A stretch of 64,000 bases of DNA from Pseudomonas sp. A34-9 (GCF_029543085.1 NZ_CP119967.1:4862501-4926500); one strand, 5' to 3'. Numbered from the stretch's first letter, positions 41,276 to 49,568 are shown. Translations and numbers: made by a program. The notes: generated by a model not told the origin, from the sequence alone.

Positions 41276-41358
41276 GTAGGAGCTGCCGAAGGCTGCGATC
41301 TTTTGATCTTGCCTCTAGAAATCAAAGTCAAAAGATCGCAGCCTTCGGCAGCTCCTAC
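41276..41358. repeat. Inverted repeat, family 2, second copy
   Basis: GTAGGAGCTGCCGAAGGCTG ... CAGCCTTCGGCAGCTCCTAC, nearly perfect 35-bp arms; same family as 34149-34232. Lies in the acs upstream region. Confidence 0.9.
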
Positions 41359-41545
41359 AGGGGTTATTTCGGGGATTGTTACCAAATCTGCCAAAGGTGT
41401 TTATCAAAACCCGCTCTGTTTACCCCCGCCCCTTCTCCCTAAAATTCACCTCGCCGACAAGGCAAACGCGATTAACAACGTTACAGCCCCCACGAAGGCC
41501 GTTAATCCAGCTCTCAAGTAATAACTGCAAACGATGAAGTTCCAC

Positions 41546-41568
41546 ACGCAACCCTAAAAAGGTTGCGT
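41546..41568 (+). promoter_or_regulatory. Leader hairpin upstream of DUF2790 gene
   Basis: Perfect stem ACGCAACC / GGTTGCGT with loop CTAAAAA, ending 33 nt before the ATG and without a T-run. It could be an mRNA stability or regulatory element. Confidence 0.5.
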
Positions 41569-41601
41569 GACCCCACTCGACCTCAAAAAGGTAAATTTGA
41601 A

Positions 41602-41862
41602 ATGAAAGCTTTATTGGTTCTGGCCCTCAGCAGTCTGTGCGCAACCGCCATGGCAGACGAGGTCCCGACTGATGTCGCACAGCAACAACCAGTGATCGAG
41701 GAATACACTTACTCCACCCATCTGGACATCGCCAACGTTGTATCGATGAGTGAAATTCCGAACGTCTGCGAAGTAGTACCGGCAAAAATGGAGTACGACG
41801 ACTCCAAGGGTCAGCGCCACATCCTGCGCTACAGCGTGATGGGTAACGGCTGCACCAATTGA
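41602..41862 (+). CDS. DUF2790 small periplasmic protein
   Basis: 86-aa exported protein: signal peptide KALLVLALSSLCATAMA, mature domain with the DUF2790 pattern (EEYTYSTHLDIANVVSMSE, two conserved Cys, then KMEYDDSKGQRHILRYSVMGNGC). The family is Pseudomonas-restricted and is often linked to copper or envelope conditions, but its function is not established. Start MKALLV at 41602; the longer frame runs through the leader hairpin. Monocistronic. Confidence 0.85.
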   Translation: MKALLVLALSSLCATAMADEVPTDVAQQQPVIEEYTYSTHLDIANVVSMSEIPNVCEVVPAKMEYDDSKGQRHILRYSVMGNGCTN

Positions 41863-41972
41863 TGATTCGAGACTGCACCGAATCGGATCTCTCAGCGCTT
41901 CATTGAGGGTCGATTCCAGCCCGGCTTCGGTCGGGCTCAGTTGTGTCTGGAGTCGTCAAAAGTGCTTGCAAA

Positions 41973-41986
41973 ACACTAGATGTAGT
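41973..41986 (+). promoter_or_regulatory. NrdR-box-like palindrome upstream of nrdB
   Basis: ACACTAGATGTAGT resembles the NrdR operator (ACACWATATATWGTGT type). It lies about 430 bp upstream of nrdB in AT-rich DNA. Only one copy is convincing, whereas NrdR usually uses two. Confidence 0.4.
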
Positions 41987-42347
41987 AAAAAACGTGAATT
42001 TTTGTTCGTTTTTTGAGCGATTCCACATTTGCGAGATTTTTGCGAAAAAAAATCTATCCCCGGCAAAGCCCTGTAAACCCACGCTCTCATCGAAAAACCA
42101 GCCTCCTCGACCGCTTCATGCGGGGATTCGCCTCAGCACAGCCGTGTTTTTTTCCCTATAATGCCGCCCTAATCGGGTCAGCAATATTCCCTTACAGGGA
42201 TCAAAAGCCATTCTGAAGCCCCGCAGTCGCGCTCAACGTGATCTGCGCCCGTCAGAGGCTCTCGGAAACCCGTACAAAATTCTGTTTGATGCCTGCGTTT
42301 AGCTGCTGCAAAGAACGATTCCTTTAGATCCAACGCGGTCTGTACGA

Positions 42348-42382
42348 CCGTGTGAAAAACCAACCAATCAGGTTTCACACGG
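42348..42382 (+). promoter_or_regulatory. 5'-UTR hairpin of nrdB
   Basis: CCGTGTGAAA-AA-CC pairs with GGTTTCACACGG around a 9-nt loop, a 12-bp stem with a two-base bulge, ending 32 nt before the ATG and 17 nt before the AGGAG site. No T-run, so a regulatory or stability element rather than a terminator. Confidence 0.55.
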
Positions 42383-42414
42383 GCGACAGGCCCTCACGCA
42401 GGAGACGACACGTC

Positions 42415-43665
42415 ATGCTGAGCTGGGACGAATTCGACAAAGAAGACAGTGAAGTAGCAACCGTGAAAGGCGCCAACGCCGGCCACGCTACTGAAGCCAA
42501 CATGGACCGCCTCGACAACGCCGGCGGCGCCGCGGCACTCGAAGCCCGCGCCGTCACCGCCGCCGACTCGGCCGCCGTGGCCCGCGCCAAGGCTGCACTG
42601 AACTCCCTCGACGTCGCCGAAGGCCTCGCCGAACTCGAAGGCGCCTCCGCCCGTGTCGCCGTTGACGAAAAGCGCATGATCAACTGCCGCGCCGACCTTA
42701 ACCAACTCGTGCCATTCAAGTACGACTGGGCCTGGCAGAAATACCTGGACGGTTGCGCAAACCACTGGATGCCGCAAGAAGTCAACATGACCGCCGACAT
42801 CGCCCTCTGGAAAGATCCGGAAGGCCTGACCGACGACGAGCGCCGCATCGTCATGCGCAACCTCGGCTTCTTCTCCACCGCCGACTCCCTGGTTGCCAAC
42901 AACCTGGTACTGGCCGTGTACCGCCTGATCACCAACCCTGAATGCCGCCAGTACATCCTGCGCCAAGCCTTCGAAGAGGCGATCCACACCCACGCCTACC
43001 AGTACTGCATCGAATCGCTGGCCATGGATGAAGGCGAAATCTTCAACATGTACCACGAGATCCCATCGGTCGCGAAAAAGGCAGCCTGGGGCCTGAAATA
43101 CACCCGTTCGATCTCCGATCCGAAGTTCGAAACCGGCACCCCGGACACCGACAAAGAACTGCTGCGCAACCTGATCGCCTACTACTGCGTTCTGGAAGGC
43201 ATCTTCTTCTACTGCGGCTTCACCCAAATCCTCTCCATGGGCCGCCGCAACAAAATGACCGGCGTCGCCGAGCAGTTCCAATACATCCTGCGCGACGAAT
43301 CCATGCACCTGAACTTCGGCATCGACGTGATCAACCAGATCAAAATCGAAAACCCACACCTGTGGGATGCCGAAATGAAGGAAGAAGCGACCCAGATGAT
43401 CCTGCAGGGTACGCAGCTGGAGATCGAATACGCACGTGACACCATGCCTCGCGGCGTACTGGGCATGAACGCAGCGATGATGGAGGACTACCTGAAGTTC
43501 ATCGCTAACCGTCGTTTGTCGCAGATCGGTCTTAAAGAGGAATATCCAGGGACGACTAACCCGTTCCCTTGGATGAGCGAGATTATGGACTTGAAGAAAG
43601 AGAAGAATTTCTTTGAGACGCGGGTTATTGAGTATCAGACTGGTGGGGCGTTGAGCTGGGATTGA
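42415..43665 (+). CDS. nrdB: Class Ia ribonucleotide reductase, small subunit NrdB
   Basis: 416-aa radical-generating subunit. After an Ala-rich N-terminal extension of about 90 residues (absent in E. coli NrdB, normal in Pseudomonas) comes the ferritin-like di-iron fold: ligands in DIALW (Asp), [16 protein letters not shown] (Glu, His, and the radical Tyr), [15 protein letters not shown] (Glu) and [11 protein letters not shown] (Glu, His). It ends in the NrdA-docking tail with a conserved Tyr ([14 protein letters not shown]). AGGAG upstream of ATG 42415. nrdA is not adjacent on either side in this window. Confidence 0.97.
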   Translation: MLSWDEFDKEDSEVATVKGANAGHATEANMDRLDNAGGAAALEARAVTAADSAAVARAKAALNSLDVAEGLAELEGASARVAVDEKRMINCRADLNQLVPFKYDWAWQKYLDGCANHWMPQEVNMTADIALWKDPEGLTDDERRIVMRNLGFFSTADSLVANNLVLAVYRLITNPECRQYILRQAFEEAIHTHAYQYCIESLAMDEGEIFNMYHEIPSVAKKAAWGLKYTRSISDPKFETGTPDTDKELLRNLIAYYCVLEGIFFYCGFTQILSMGRRNKMTGVAEQFQYILRDESMHLNFGIDVINQIKIENPHLWDAEMKEEATQMILQGTQLEIEYARDTMPRGVLGMNAAMMEDYLKFIANRRLSQIGLKEEYPGTTNPFPWMSEIMDLKKEKNFFETRVIEYQTGGALSWD

Positions 43666-43683
43666 TCCTTCCCCATCATGACT

Positions 43684-43718
43684 AAAGGGGTGCTACCACT
43701 AGGTAGCACCCCTTTTTT
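43684..43718 (+). terminator. nrdB terminator
   Basis: 13-bp perfect stem AAGGGGTGCTACC / GGTAGCACCCCTT with a 4-nt loop and T-run. Confidence 0.95.
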
Positions 43719-43723
43719 ATGCT

Positions 43724-45555
43724 TAAGAAACACCTCAAACTAGACATAAAATCAATGTGCCAGTATCTTCTATAAAACCATTGCCAATACTAATTATATA
43801 ATTTAAAAACTTTAACTGTGGCCACTGGGGATCTGAAAAGTGAAGTACAGCGAAAGCGAAAAAGATAGAAAACTACGTAAGTGGTTTATTAACGACTTCA
43901 CTCACACACATCTCCGGCGCATACACGTATACCAAGGCAACATCAGAGGCGTTTCAAAACTAGAACTACCGATAAGCTTTCCACTTATTTGCATCGCGGG
44001 AAAAAATGGGTGTGGAAAATCTACTATTCTAGCACTTGCATGCTGCGCCTATCACAATAAAAAAGATGGATTCAAGGCATCTAACAGACAGCGCCCCTAC
44101 TATACCTTTGCCGACTTCTTTATCCAGCACAGTGAAGAAGTATCACCTGAAGGAATAACTATAGTTTTTGATTTTGCGCACGATAATTGGAGAATAACTA
44201 GCACAAACAAAGAAGCCAAACGAATCGGCACGCAAGTTCGACGTAAAAACAAAGGTGGCAAATGGAGCGACTATGCTTCACGCGTCGATCGAAATTGTGT
44301 TTTCATCGGAATAGAGCGAATAGTCCCACACAGTGAAAAGAGCCAATCGAGAAGTTATAAAAGACGCTTTCTCAGCACTGGCCCAAAAGGGTGGGAAAAC
44401 TCGGTAAAAGAAATAGTTGGTCGCATTCTAAATAAGGACTATGAAGAGTTCCGGCTCACGTCTCATTCAAAATATAGATTACCACTCGCAAAGTCGTCTG
44501 GAATTTCATTTTCAGGCTTCAATATGGGGGCGGGAGAAAATGCTTTATTTGAAATTTTCTCAACCATATTCAGCTGCCCTGATGGCGCATTATTCGTAAT
44601 TGACGAAATCGAGTTGGGGCTACACATCGAAGCGCAAAAACGCTTTATTAATGAATTGAAAAGCGTATGTTTGGAAAGAAAAATCCAAGTAATTTGCACT
44701 ACCCACTCGAAAGAAATATTTGAGTGCCTTCCTTATGATGCAAGATTTTTCATTGAAAAAAATGGCGTTCAAACAACAGCAAAAATGGGTGTATCCGCCG
44801 AGTACGCCTTCTCAAAATTGAGTGCCGAAAAAACAAGCGAAGTAGATGTTTTTGTCGAAGATGTTATCGCTCAGGCGCTTATTTCTAATGTGACCCCCAG
44901 CAGCATCCGCTCGAGAATCAACATAGAACCTATCGGCTCAGCTACTGCTCTTTGCATTCAACTGGCCGCGCTGCATCGCCGAGCTAACACTGAAAAAACA
45001 CTCGTAGTTTTTGACGGTGACCAAAGAGCCAAAGAAACAAACAACAAAAATCTTGCCCTGAGAACATCCGAAAAAGCTGACAAAAATTTTGATACGTGGT
45101 TCAAAACCAAAACAGAATATTTGCCAGGAAATACCTGGCCAGAATTGTGGATAATGCAAAAATGCAAAGAAACTCCTGATACGCTAGCAACAATTTCAGG
45201 CACTGACAAAATTGAGCTGACACAAATAATAGATTCGGGAATACGAGCAGGGAAACACAAAGAATTCCATGAGGTCGCAAAGTTACTTGGAGTAACCAAA
45301 GATCATGCAATTTTCATGTTTTGCAGTAGCATATCAATCACACACAAACATCTATTTTCAGACATTATTGAAAAAATATCTTCAATACTAAATGAGACAC
45401 ACCAAGCTATTGCATGAGCAATTTTTAAAGCGCCGTAAAAAGTAACCGTACGAAAAATCTTTATTTTTTAAGGATTTTTCCGAAGAGTGGTATCTGCATT
45501 GACCACGGTCTTATCACACCATAATCTCTGTAGCTGGTGCCTAAGAAACACCTCA
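43724..45555. repeat. 14-nt direct repeats bracketing an AT-rich insert
   Basis: TAAGAAACACCTCA occurs at 43724-43737, directly after the nrdB terminator, and again at 45542-45555. The match extends to 17 nt (GCyTAAGAAACACCTCA) with one mismatch. The ~1.8 kb between them holds only the AT-rich AAA-TOPRIM gene. No transposase or recombinase lies inside. Confidence 0.6.
43840..45417 (+). CDS. AAA ATPase with TOPRIM domain, OLD-family-like
   Basis: 525-aa protein with an SMC/ABC-type ATPase: Walker A GKNGCGKST (about residues 54-62), a signature-like region FSGFNMGAGENALFE, Walker B ALFVIDEIELGLH and H-loop ICTTHSKEI. The C-terminal third fits a TOPRIM nuclease: acidic strand VDVFVEDVIAQAL, then LVVFDGDQRAKE with the DxD pair. 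That order is the OLD nuclease layout, shared with anti-phage ATPases such as GajA and fused PARIS (AriA-AriB) proteins. No UvrD helicase or second defence gene adjoins it. GTG start at 43840. The DNA is strikingly AT-rich against the neighbouring nrdB and is bracketed by direct repeats, pointing to recent acquisition. Confidence 0.8.
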   Translation: MKYSESEKDRKLRKWFINDFTHTHLRRIHVYQGNIRGVSKLELPISFPLICIAGKNGCGKSTILALACCAYHNKKDGFKASNRQRPYYTFADFFIQHSEEVSPEGITIVFDFAHDNWRITSTNKEAKRIGTQVRRKNKGGKWSDYASRVDRNCVFIGIERIVPHSEKSQSRSYKRRFLSTGPKGWENSVKEIVGRILNKDYEEFRLTSHSKYRLPLAKSSGISFSGFNMGAGENALFEIFSTIFSCPDGALFVIDEIELGLHIEAQKRFINELKSVCLERKIQVICTTHSKEIFECLPYDARFFIEKNGVQTTAKMGVSAEYAFSKLSAEKTSEVDVFVEDVIAQALISNVTPSSIRSRINIEPIGSATALCIQLAALHRRANTEKTLVVFDGDQRAKETNNKNLALRTSEKADKNFDTWFKTKTEYLPGNTWPELWIMQKCKETPDTLATISGTDKIELTQIIDSGIRAGKHKEFHEVAKLLGVTKDHAIFMFCSSISITHKHLFSDIIEKISSILNETHQAIA

Positions 45556-45610
45556 CGCAGCGGACTGACCGCACCCGACAGTAGCGGCTTTTTGTGCCTA
45601 CGGTTTCCCC

Positions 45611-45742
45611 GTGCGCATCAAAAACTCTGTTATGCCGGGAGTGGGCGAATACAAGACCCGAAAGGGGAATATGTCCGGCCCTCTGTGTGGGGTTTCTTAG
45701 CTCCCGGCACCCAGCCTTAAGAAAGCTGACATCACACAGAGG
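45611..45742 (+). promoter_or_regulatory. Structured leader with overlapping pairings (possible pseudoknot)
   Basis: TGCCGGGAG (45633-45641) is perfectly complementary to CTCCCGGCA (45701-45709). CCTCTGTGTG (45680-45689), inside that loop, is perfectly complementary to CACACAGAGG (45733-45742), which contains the ribosome site of the next short gene. The interleaved order makes a pseudoknot or two exclusive states. A 29-codon frame (GTG 45611 to TAG 45700) covers both 5' arms. A second open frame (45487-45720) also crosses it; neither is proven coding. Confidence 0.55.
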
Positions 45743-45751
45743 TAAATGGAT

Positions 45752-45844
45752 ATGCCTAAAAATTTCTCCTTCGGCACGAAGGAAATCTGCTTCAACCTCA
45801 ACATCATCTACATGCTTCCAGCACTGGAGGCCCACCATGTCTGA
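45752..45844 (+). CDS. 30-aa short ORF coupled to Bro-N gene
   Basis: Begins MPKNFSF at 45752 with AGAGG nine bases upstream (an ATG at 45746 is too close to that site). It ends at TGA 45842-45844, overlapping the Bro-N start codon region (45837) by 8 nt, which is good for translational coupling. The ribosome site is one arm of the 10-bp leader pairing. The sequence has no recognisable domain. Real translation is uncertain. Confidence 0.45.
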   Translation: MPKNFSFGTKEICFNLNIIYMLPALEAHHV

Positions 45845-46370
45845 ACCGCACAGTTCGACTGTCTTCACTCTGCACAAGCTCTCTCTTCACGCCCTCCTCC
45901 TCGAAGGTCAGCCATGGTTTTGCGCCCGCGATATTGGTCGTTTGATGGGCGTCCATCTCAGTGATCGAATGGTCAGCAAACTGGACAAGGATCAGCATCG
46001 TTTTCTGTGGATTGAGTATCACCGGCAACCTGAAAAGCAACTGATGCTCAGTGAGTCAGGCGTGTATGCGCTGTTGGTGTATCACTACGTCCCAGGGAAT
46101 CGGCTTTTGCGTGAATGGCTGACCCATCAGGTGGTTCCAGCCTTACGCGATGCTGCGTCCTCGGAAAATTCGGTTCTGCCTATGCTGAGTTTTTTGAAAT
46201 GGCCTGAAATGACGGTGAGTCTGTTGCATTGGCAGGATGAAAGCTGGATACGGCTACGAGATATGCCGTATCTATTGCAGGATCAGACTCATCAGCGAGT
46301 AACTGTCACCAAGCCTTGGTGGCGGAAGGCTGCGGAGGTGTTTCAGTCTTCGAAGCATCTGATGGGCTAG
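45837..46370 (+). CDS. Bro-N (BRO family N-terminal) domain protein
   Basis: 177-aa protein with the Bro-N DNA-binding domain found in phage antirepressors: VFTLHKLSLHALLLEGQPWFCARDIGRLMG, then RMVSKLDKDQH, MLSESGVYALLVYHY and RLLREWLTHQVVPALRD. A ~60-residue C-terminal region (SLLHWQDESWIRLRDMPYLL) does not resemble the usual antirepressor C-domains. ATG at 45837 has GGAGG seven bases upstream; the long in-frame extension to 45594 runs through the structured leader and is not coding. It may be a prophage or island remnant regulator. Confidence 0.8.
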   Translation: MSEPHSSTVFTLHKLSLHALLLEGQPWFCARDIGRLMGVHLSDRMVSKLDKDQHRFLWIEYHRQPEKQLMLSESGVYALLVYHYVPGNRLLREWLTHQVVPALRDAASSENSVLPMLSFLKWPEMTVSLLHWQDESWIRLRDMPYLLQDQTHQRVTVTKPWWRKAAEVFQSSKHLMG

Positions 46371-46458
46371 GTGCCGTGCTTGTAAGATCACTTGCAAGAA
46401 CTGTCGCTAACCTCTGTAGGAATTTTCCTAGACAGCCGTAATGGCCACTCAGTATCGT

Positions 46459-46479
46459 CCGAGGGTTTTCAACCCTCGG
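46459..46479 (+). promoter_or_regulatory. Hairpin abutting the HNH gene start
   Basis: CCGAGGGTT-TTC-AACCCTCGG, a perfect 9-bp stem ending 7 nt before ATG 46487, followed by CGATTTT. It could terminate upstream transcription weakly or hide the ribosome site of the HNH gene, which shows no clear Shine-Dalgarno. Confidence 0.55.
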
Positions 46480-46486
46480 CGATTTT

Positions 46487-47203
46487 ATGAGCGACAAGAA
46501 AAAAGACACTGACTGGACTGTTGCTGAGATTGAGGCAGCGGTTGACACCTATCTCAGAATGCTTGACCTAGAGCTCGCGGGCCAAAAATTCAACAAGGCA
46601 CATGAGAATCGCGAACTACGCGCATCAGCCTTGTTGACTCGCACAAAAGGCTCAGTCGAATTCCGAATGCAGAACATTTCCAGAGTCCTGACGACGATGG
46701 ATCGGAAACCCATTAAGGGTTACAAACCGGCGAAAAACGTTGGTTCGAATGTTGAGCAGTTAATTCAAACAGCTCTCACAAATCGCGGCTTCCAGCCGGG
46801 CGACCCTGCTATTCCAACAGCCGACGAAGAAACACTAGAGCGTCGCGCCGCTGCAATTCAGAAGAAGCACATAAAAGAGCCGCCGAAAGGCATAAAGAAA
46901 CCGAAGAAAGCGTCGAGTACTCGCACGGTTTACGTACGCGATCCCGAGGTTAGAGCCTGGGTTCGAAATGAAGCTGAGGCGCATTGCGAAGGCTGTGGCG
47001 ACCCGGCTCCGTTTCAAATGCATGATCTGCCGTTTCTAGAAGTCCACCATGTCAAACCACTTGCAGATAAAGGTTCGGATCAAGTCTCAAACGCTGTAGC
47101 ACTTTGTCCGAATTGCCATCGTCGTTGTCACCATTCGAATGATCGCGTGGCGTTTACAGCTTCGCTTTATCAAAGGGTAAAAAGGCTGATTCCAGAAAAA
47201 TAA
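46487..47203 (+). CDS. HNH endonuclease, McrA-like
   Basis: 238-aa protein. The N-terminal ~90 residues form a helical domain (TVAEIEAAVDTYLRMLDLELAG; VEFRMQNISRVLTTM) reminiscent of specificity regions of modification-dependent restriction nucleases. The C-terminal zinc-HNH (about 163-222) shows CEGCGDPAPF, LEVHHVKPLADKG (catalytic His), NAVALCPNCHRRCHH. This layout fits single-protein nucleases that cut modified or foreign DNA. Between the two lies a charged linker (IKEPPKGIKKPKKAS). It is part of the accessory stretch between nrdB and 48378, so a restriction role is inferred. Confidence 0.8.
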   Translation: MSDKKKDTDWTVAEIEAAVDTYLRMLDLELAGQKFNKAHENRELRASALLTRTKGSVEFRMQNISRVLTTMDRKPIKGYKPAKNVGSNVEQLIQTALTNRGFQPGDPAIPTADEETLERRAAAIQKKHIKEPPKGIKKPKKASSTRTVYVRDPEVRAWVRNEAEAHCEGCGDPAPFQMHDLPFLEVHHVKPLADKGSDQVSNAVALCPNCHRRCHHSNDRVAFTASLYQRVKRLIPEK

Positions 47204-47272
47204 AACTCTGTGACTTGGAGAGTTTTTGCTGCTGAGTGGGTGTCTGGATTCGGTATTCAGTTGATACCACCA

Positions 47273-47297
47273 ACTAGCCAGCAGGCTGGCTCCCACA
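47273..47297. repeat. Degenerate REP-like half
   Basis: AGCCAGCAGGCTGGCTCCCAC is a variant of the family 1 REP with GCCAGC replacing GCGAGC; no partner nearby. Confidence 0.45.
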
Positions 47298-47387
47298 AAT
47301 CCCGCATCATCCTGAAAACAATCAGTGCAACCCGCGCCGCCTCCCGCTATTAATACCCCTCCCCCACTCAAGGATCCGAGCCCCACC

Positions 47388-48374
47388 ATGAAATTCGATC
47401 TCGCCTACTGCCTCAGCCTCGACGACAAGTTGTCGATCTATGACGTTCGCGATCTCAATTTCGATGAGACGATGGCGTTCGACTCGGCGAAGGAGCACTT
47501 CCAGTGCCCCAACGATGCCTGTCGTTCGGCGTTCGAGGTTTCCAATGAGTTGGGTACGTTCAACGCCAAGAACGTGAATTACGTGCGCACGCCGCACTTC
47601 AAGAATTTGCCCACTACGCAGCATGTGCCGGGTTGTCCGTATGTGAGTGTGAAGGCTTCAGCGTCTGGCGTTGAGACGGCGGATGGTGAGGTGGATGACG
47701 GACGCGAGGACCACTTCCCATCAGAGTTGTTGCTGACGCGGCGTGAGTATGTGCGCAAGCCTGTCGCGCCAGCGGGGGCGGCGGATGTGTTGCGCGATGA
47801 TCCGGTGCGGGTGGCGGCGGACAGTGGTAAAGAGTCGGCGAGTCGTGAATCGGCACCGGACAAGACCAGTGTGTTTGCGCATCCGGTGGAGTGTTTTGTT
47901 TCCAACTTCGCCGACAAGGAGTTGCTTAAGCGCATGCCGTTGAAAGTCGGTGAACATTCGGCGCCGTACAGTTCGTTCTTCAAGAAGATTGAGTATCTGA
48001 CGGACAACAAGGGGCTGATTTACTGGGGGCGGATCAAGAAGATCGAGGACTTCCACAGTGCCAGTTTTCGTATCGATTTCGAGGACAAGGTCTGGTTCAA
48101 GAAGCCCGAGGACAGTAAGAAGAAGCCGTATCCGGTCAGCGTTTATCTGAACAAGAAGCTGATCGACAACTACCGCAAGCGCAAGGCGTTTCTGGAGGAG
48201 ATCAAGCACGCGGTGGATAGCGACAAGGCGTTGTTCTGTTTCTTCTATGGGGTGACGCCGGAGTTGAAGCAGGTGCCCGGCAAGAAGAACCCCGAAAAGC
48301 CTTTCGAGGTCTTCAATGCCAATATCGAGAACCTGGATCACTTCATTATTCGTGAAGCGCCGGGCCTGGAGTGA
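47388..48374 (+). CDS. Hypothetical protein with N-terminal Cys/His cluster
   Basis: 328-aa protein I do not recognise. The first ~95 residues hold FQCPNDACRSAF and PHFKNLPTTQHVPGCPY, a spacing that could form a zinc site, loosely like the N terminus of CoiA-type competence or nuclease proteins. A low-complexity, acidic/Ala-rich linker follows (about 100-170). A structured C-terminal domain has alternating aromatics (GLIYWGRIKKIEDFHSASFRIDFE), a helix (LIDNYRKRKAFLEEIKHAV) and a final strand set (FCFFYGVTPELK). ATG at 47388 has AAGGATCCG upstream. GC content matches the core genome, unlike the AAA-TOPRIM gene. Co-directional with HNH after 184 bp. Confidence 0.65.
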   Translation: MKFDLAYCLSLDDKLSIYDVRDLNFDETMAFDSAKEHFQCPNDACRSAFEVSNELGTFNAKNVNYVRTPHFKNLPTTQHVPGCPYVSVKASASGVETADGEVDDGREDHFPSELLLTRREYVRKPVAPAGAADVLRDDPVRVAADSGKESASRESAPDKTSVFAHPVECFVSNFADKELLKRMPLKVGEHSAPYSSFFKKIEYLTDNKGLIYWGRIKKIEDFHSASFRIDFEDKVWFKKPEDSKKKPYPVSVYLNKKLIDNYRKRKAFLEEIKHAVDSDKALFCFFYGVTPELKQVPGKKNPEKPFEVFNANIENLDHFIIREAPGLE

Positions 48375-48377
48375 CGG

Positions 48378-49568
48378 TTAGCCTTGGGGCAGTTGCAGTT
48401 TGACGGCGCCGGGGTGTTGTTTGACGAGGGAGTACGGCAGGATCGACCAATCGGGCCTGTCGCAAGAGCGTTGCACGCGAGCGAAGTAAGCACCGAGGTA
48501 CAAGCCCTTCTCGGTGAAGTACCAAGGTGAAGTCCCCCAGATGCTCTCATCCTGGAAGTTGCAGTCGTCATCTCCCGTCGGTGTCTTCATTTCTGTGGGG
48601 TACAGGGCGGTGAATTGCTTGATCACCCAAGGTACCAACTCTTTGCTGACATACTGATAGCGCGCGTCACTTTCGGCCTCGCTCAGCGGTTTGTCGCCCA
48701 GGCTGTCACGTTCGGCATGTAGCAGCGGTTTATCTTCTCCGACCCACAGCACATCTTCGAGTGACAATGGGTGTCCGGTTTTCACATCGATGTTGAGCGG
48801 AGAATCGCCAAAGTCCGGATGCGCGCCGCCGCAGTAATAGCTGGTCGAGATGTTCAGGCTGACCACGGCTGGCGAGATCATTTTGGGTTCTGCCTGTTGC
48901 ATGAAATCGACGTTCTCTCCGCCACTCAATTGGCAACTGTGATAACGGATGACTTCAAGCCAGAGCCGCCCCAGCAATTGCTGATTGACCCGCTGCAGGT
49001 CATCTTTCGGCAAACCGGATTCCACACTGAAGAGGGCAATTTTCGATTCGGGCTCTGTCCACCATTGCAGGGTATAGCCCATGAAGGTGTCTTTCTTTGT
49101 CTCTTTGAGTTTGAGCCCCTGCACTCGCAAGTATTCGTATAACTCGCCGCTCGGTAGCGCGGCGATGATTGGCAGCGTGTTAGCGCCAGGCGTCGGAGCT
49201 TTGGCCTCGGTGAGTTGCACTGACAGCTTTTTGCCCTGCGGACTTTGCCACTCGCCCTGCCAACCGTCGCCAGTTTCTTCCAGCTTCAGCGTAGGCAGCG
49301 GCTTGTCGTCGCCGTAACGATTGTTGCCCTCGGTCAGGGTTAGTGTGCTGTCCTGCAACGCGCCGCTGAGAGGCAGGTCGCGATGATACTTCTCGTAGAA
49401 ATAACGCCCAGTCACTTCGTCCGGCTGCGTGGTGTTGAGCTCCACGACAATCGCGGTCTTGCCCAGCGTACCGGTGAACACACGCCGGCCATCTTCGGCA
49501 TGTACAGTGGAAATCAGTGAGAACAGTACAGCGGCGCACGGTGCCAGGCGCATCAGTCCCTTGAGCAT
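48378..49568 (-). CDS. Exported hypothetical protein, DUF3298/RsiV-like C-terminus
   Basis: 396-aa secreted protein: signal peptide RLAPCAAVLFSLISTVHA, an N-terminal beta domain (about 25-125) with FTGTLGKTAIVVELN resembling envelope lipocalin-like folds, and a C-terminal region (about 230-390) with SYYCGGAHPDFGDSPLNIDVKTG followed by LEDVLW. That DUF4163/DUF3298 pattern is shared with RsiV and PdaC. Periplasmic location is expected. ATG at 49568 has AAGGA eight bases upstream. Single gene; convergent with the accessory region. Function unknown; ligand or glycan binding is conceivable. Confidence 0.75.
   Translation of the reverse strand: MLKGLMRLAPCAAVLFSLISTVHAEDGRRVFTGTLGKTAIVVELNTTQPDEVTGRYFYEKYHRDLPLSGALQDSTLTLTEGNNRYGDDKPLPTLKLEETGDGWQGEWQSPQGKKLSVQLTEAKAPTPGANTLPIIAALPSGELYEYLRVQGLKLKETKKDTFMGYTLQWWTEPESKIALFSVESGLPKDDLQRVNQQLLGRLWLEVIRYHSCQLSGGENVDFMQQAEPKMISPAVVSLNISTSYYCGGAHPDFGDSPLNIDVKTGHPLSLEDVLWVGEDKPLLHAERDSLGDKPLSEAESDARYQYVSKELVPWVIKQFTALYPTEMKTPTGDDDCNFQDESIWGTSPWYFTEKGLYLGAYFARVQRSCDRPDWSILPYSLVKQHPGAVKLQLPQG

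Larger units (their letters stand above)
41161..41601. other. Spacer acs / DUF2790 gene
   Basis: About 440 bp between divergent genes. It contains family 2 repeat (41276-41358) and a leader hairpin (41546-41568). No additional gene seen. Confidence 0.5.

Noticed and set aside
45487..45720. 77-codon frame through the Bro-N leader (resembles Ash-family fragments)
   Set aside because: No ribosome site, and the RNA pairings explain the conservation equally well; kept only as an alternative in the leader entry.
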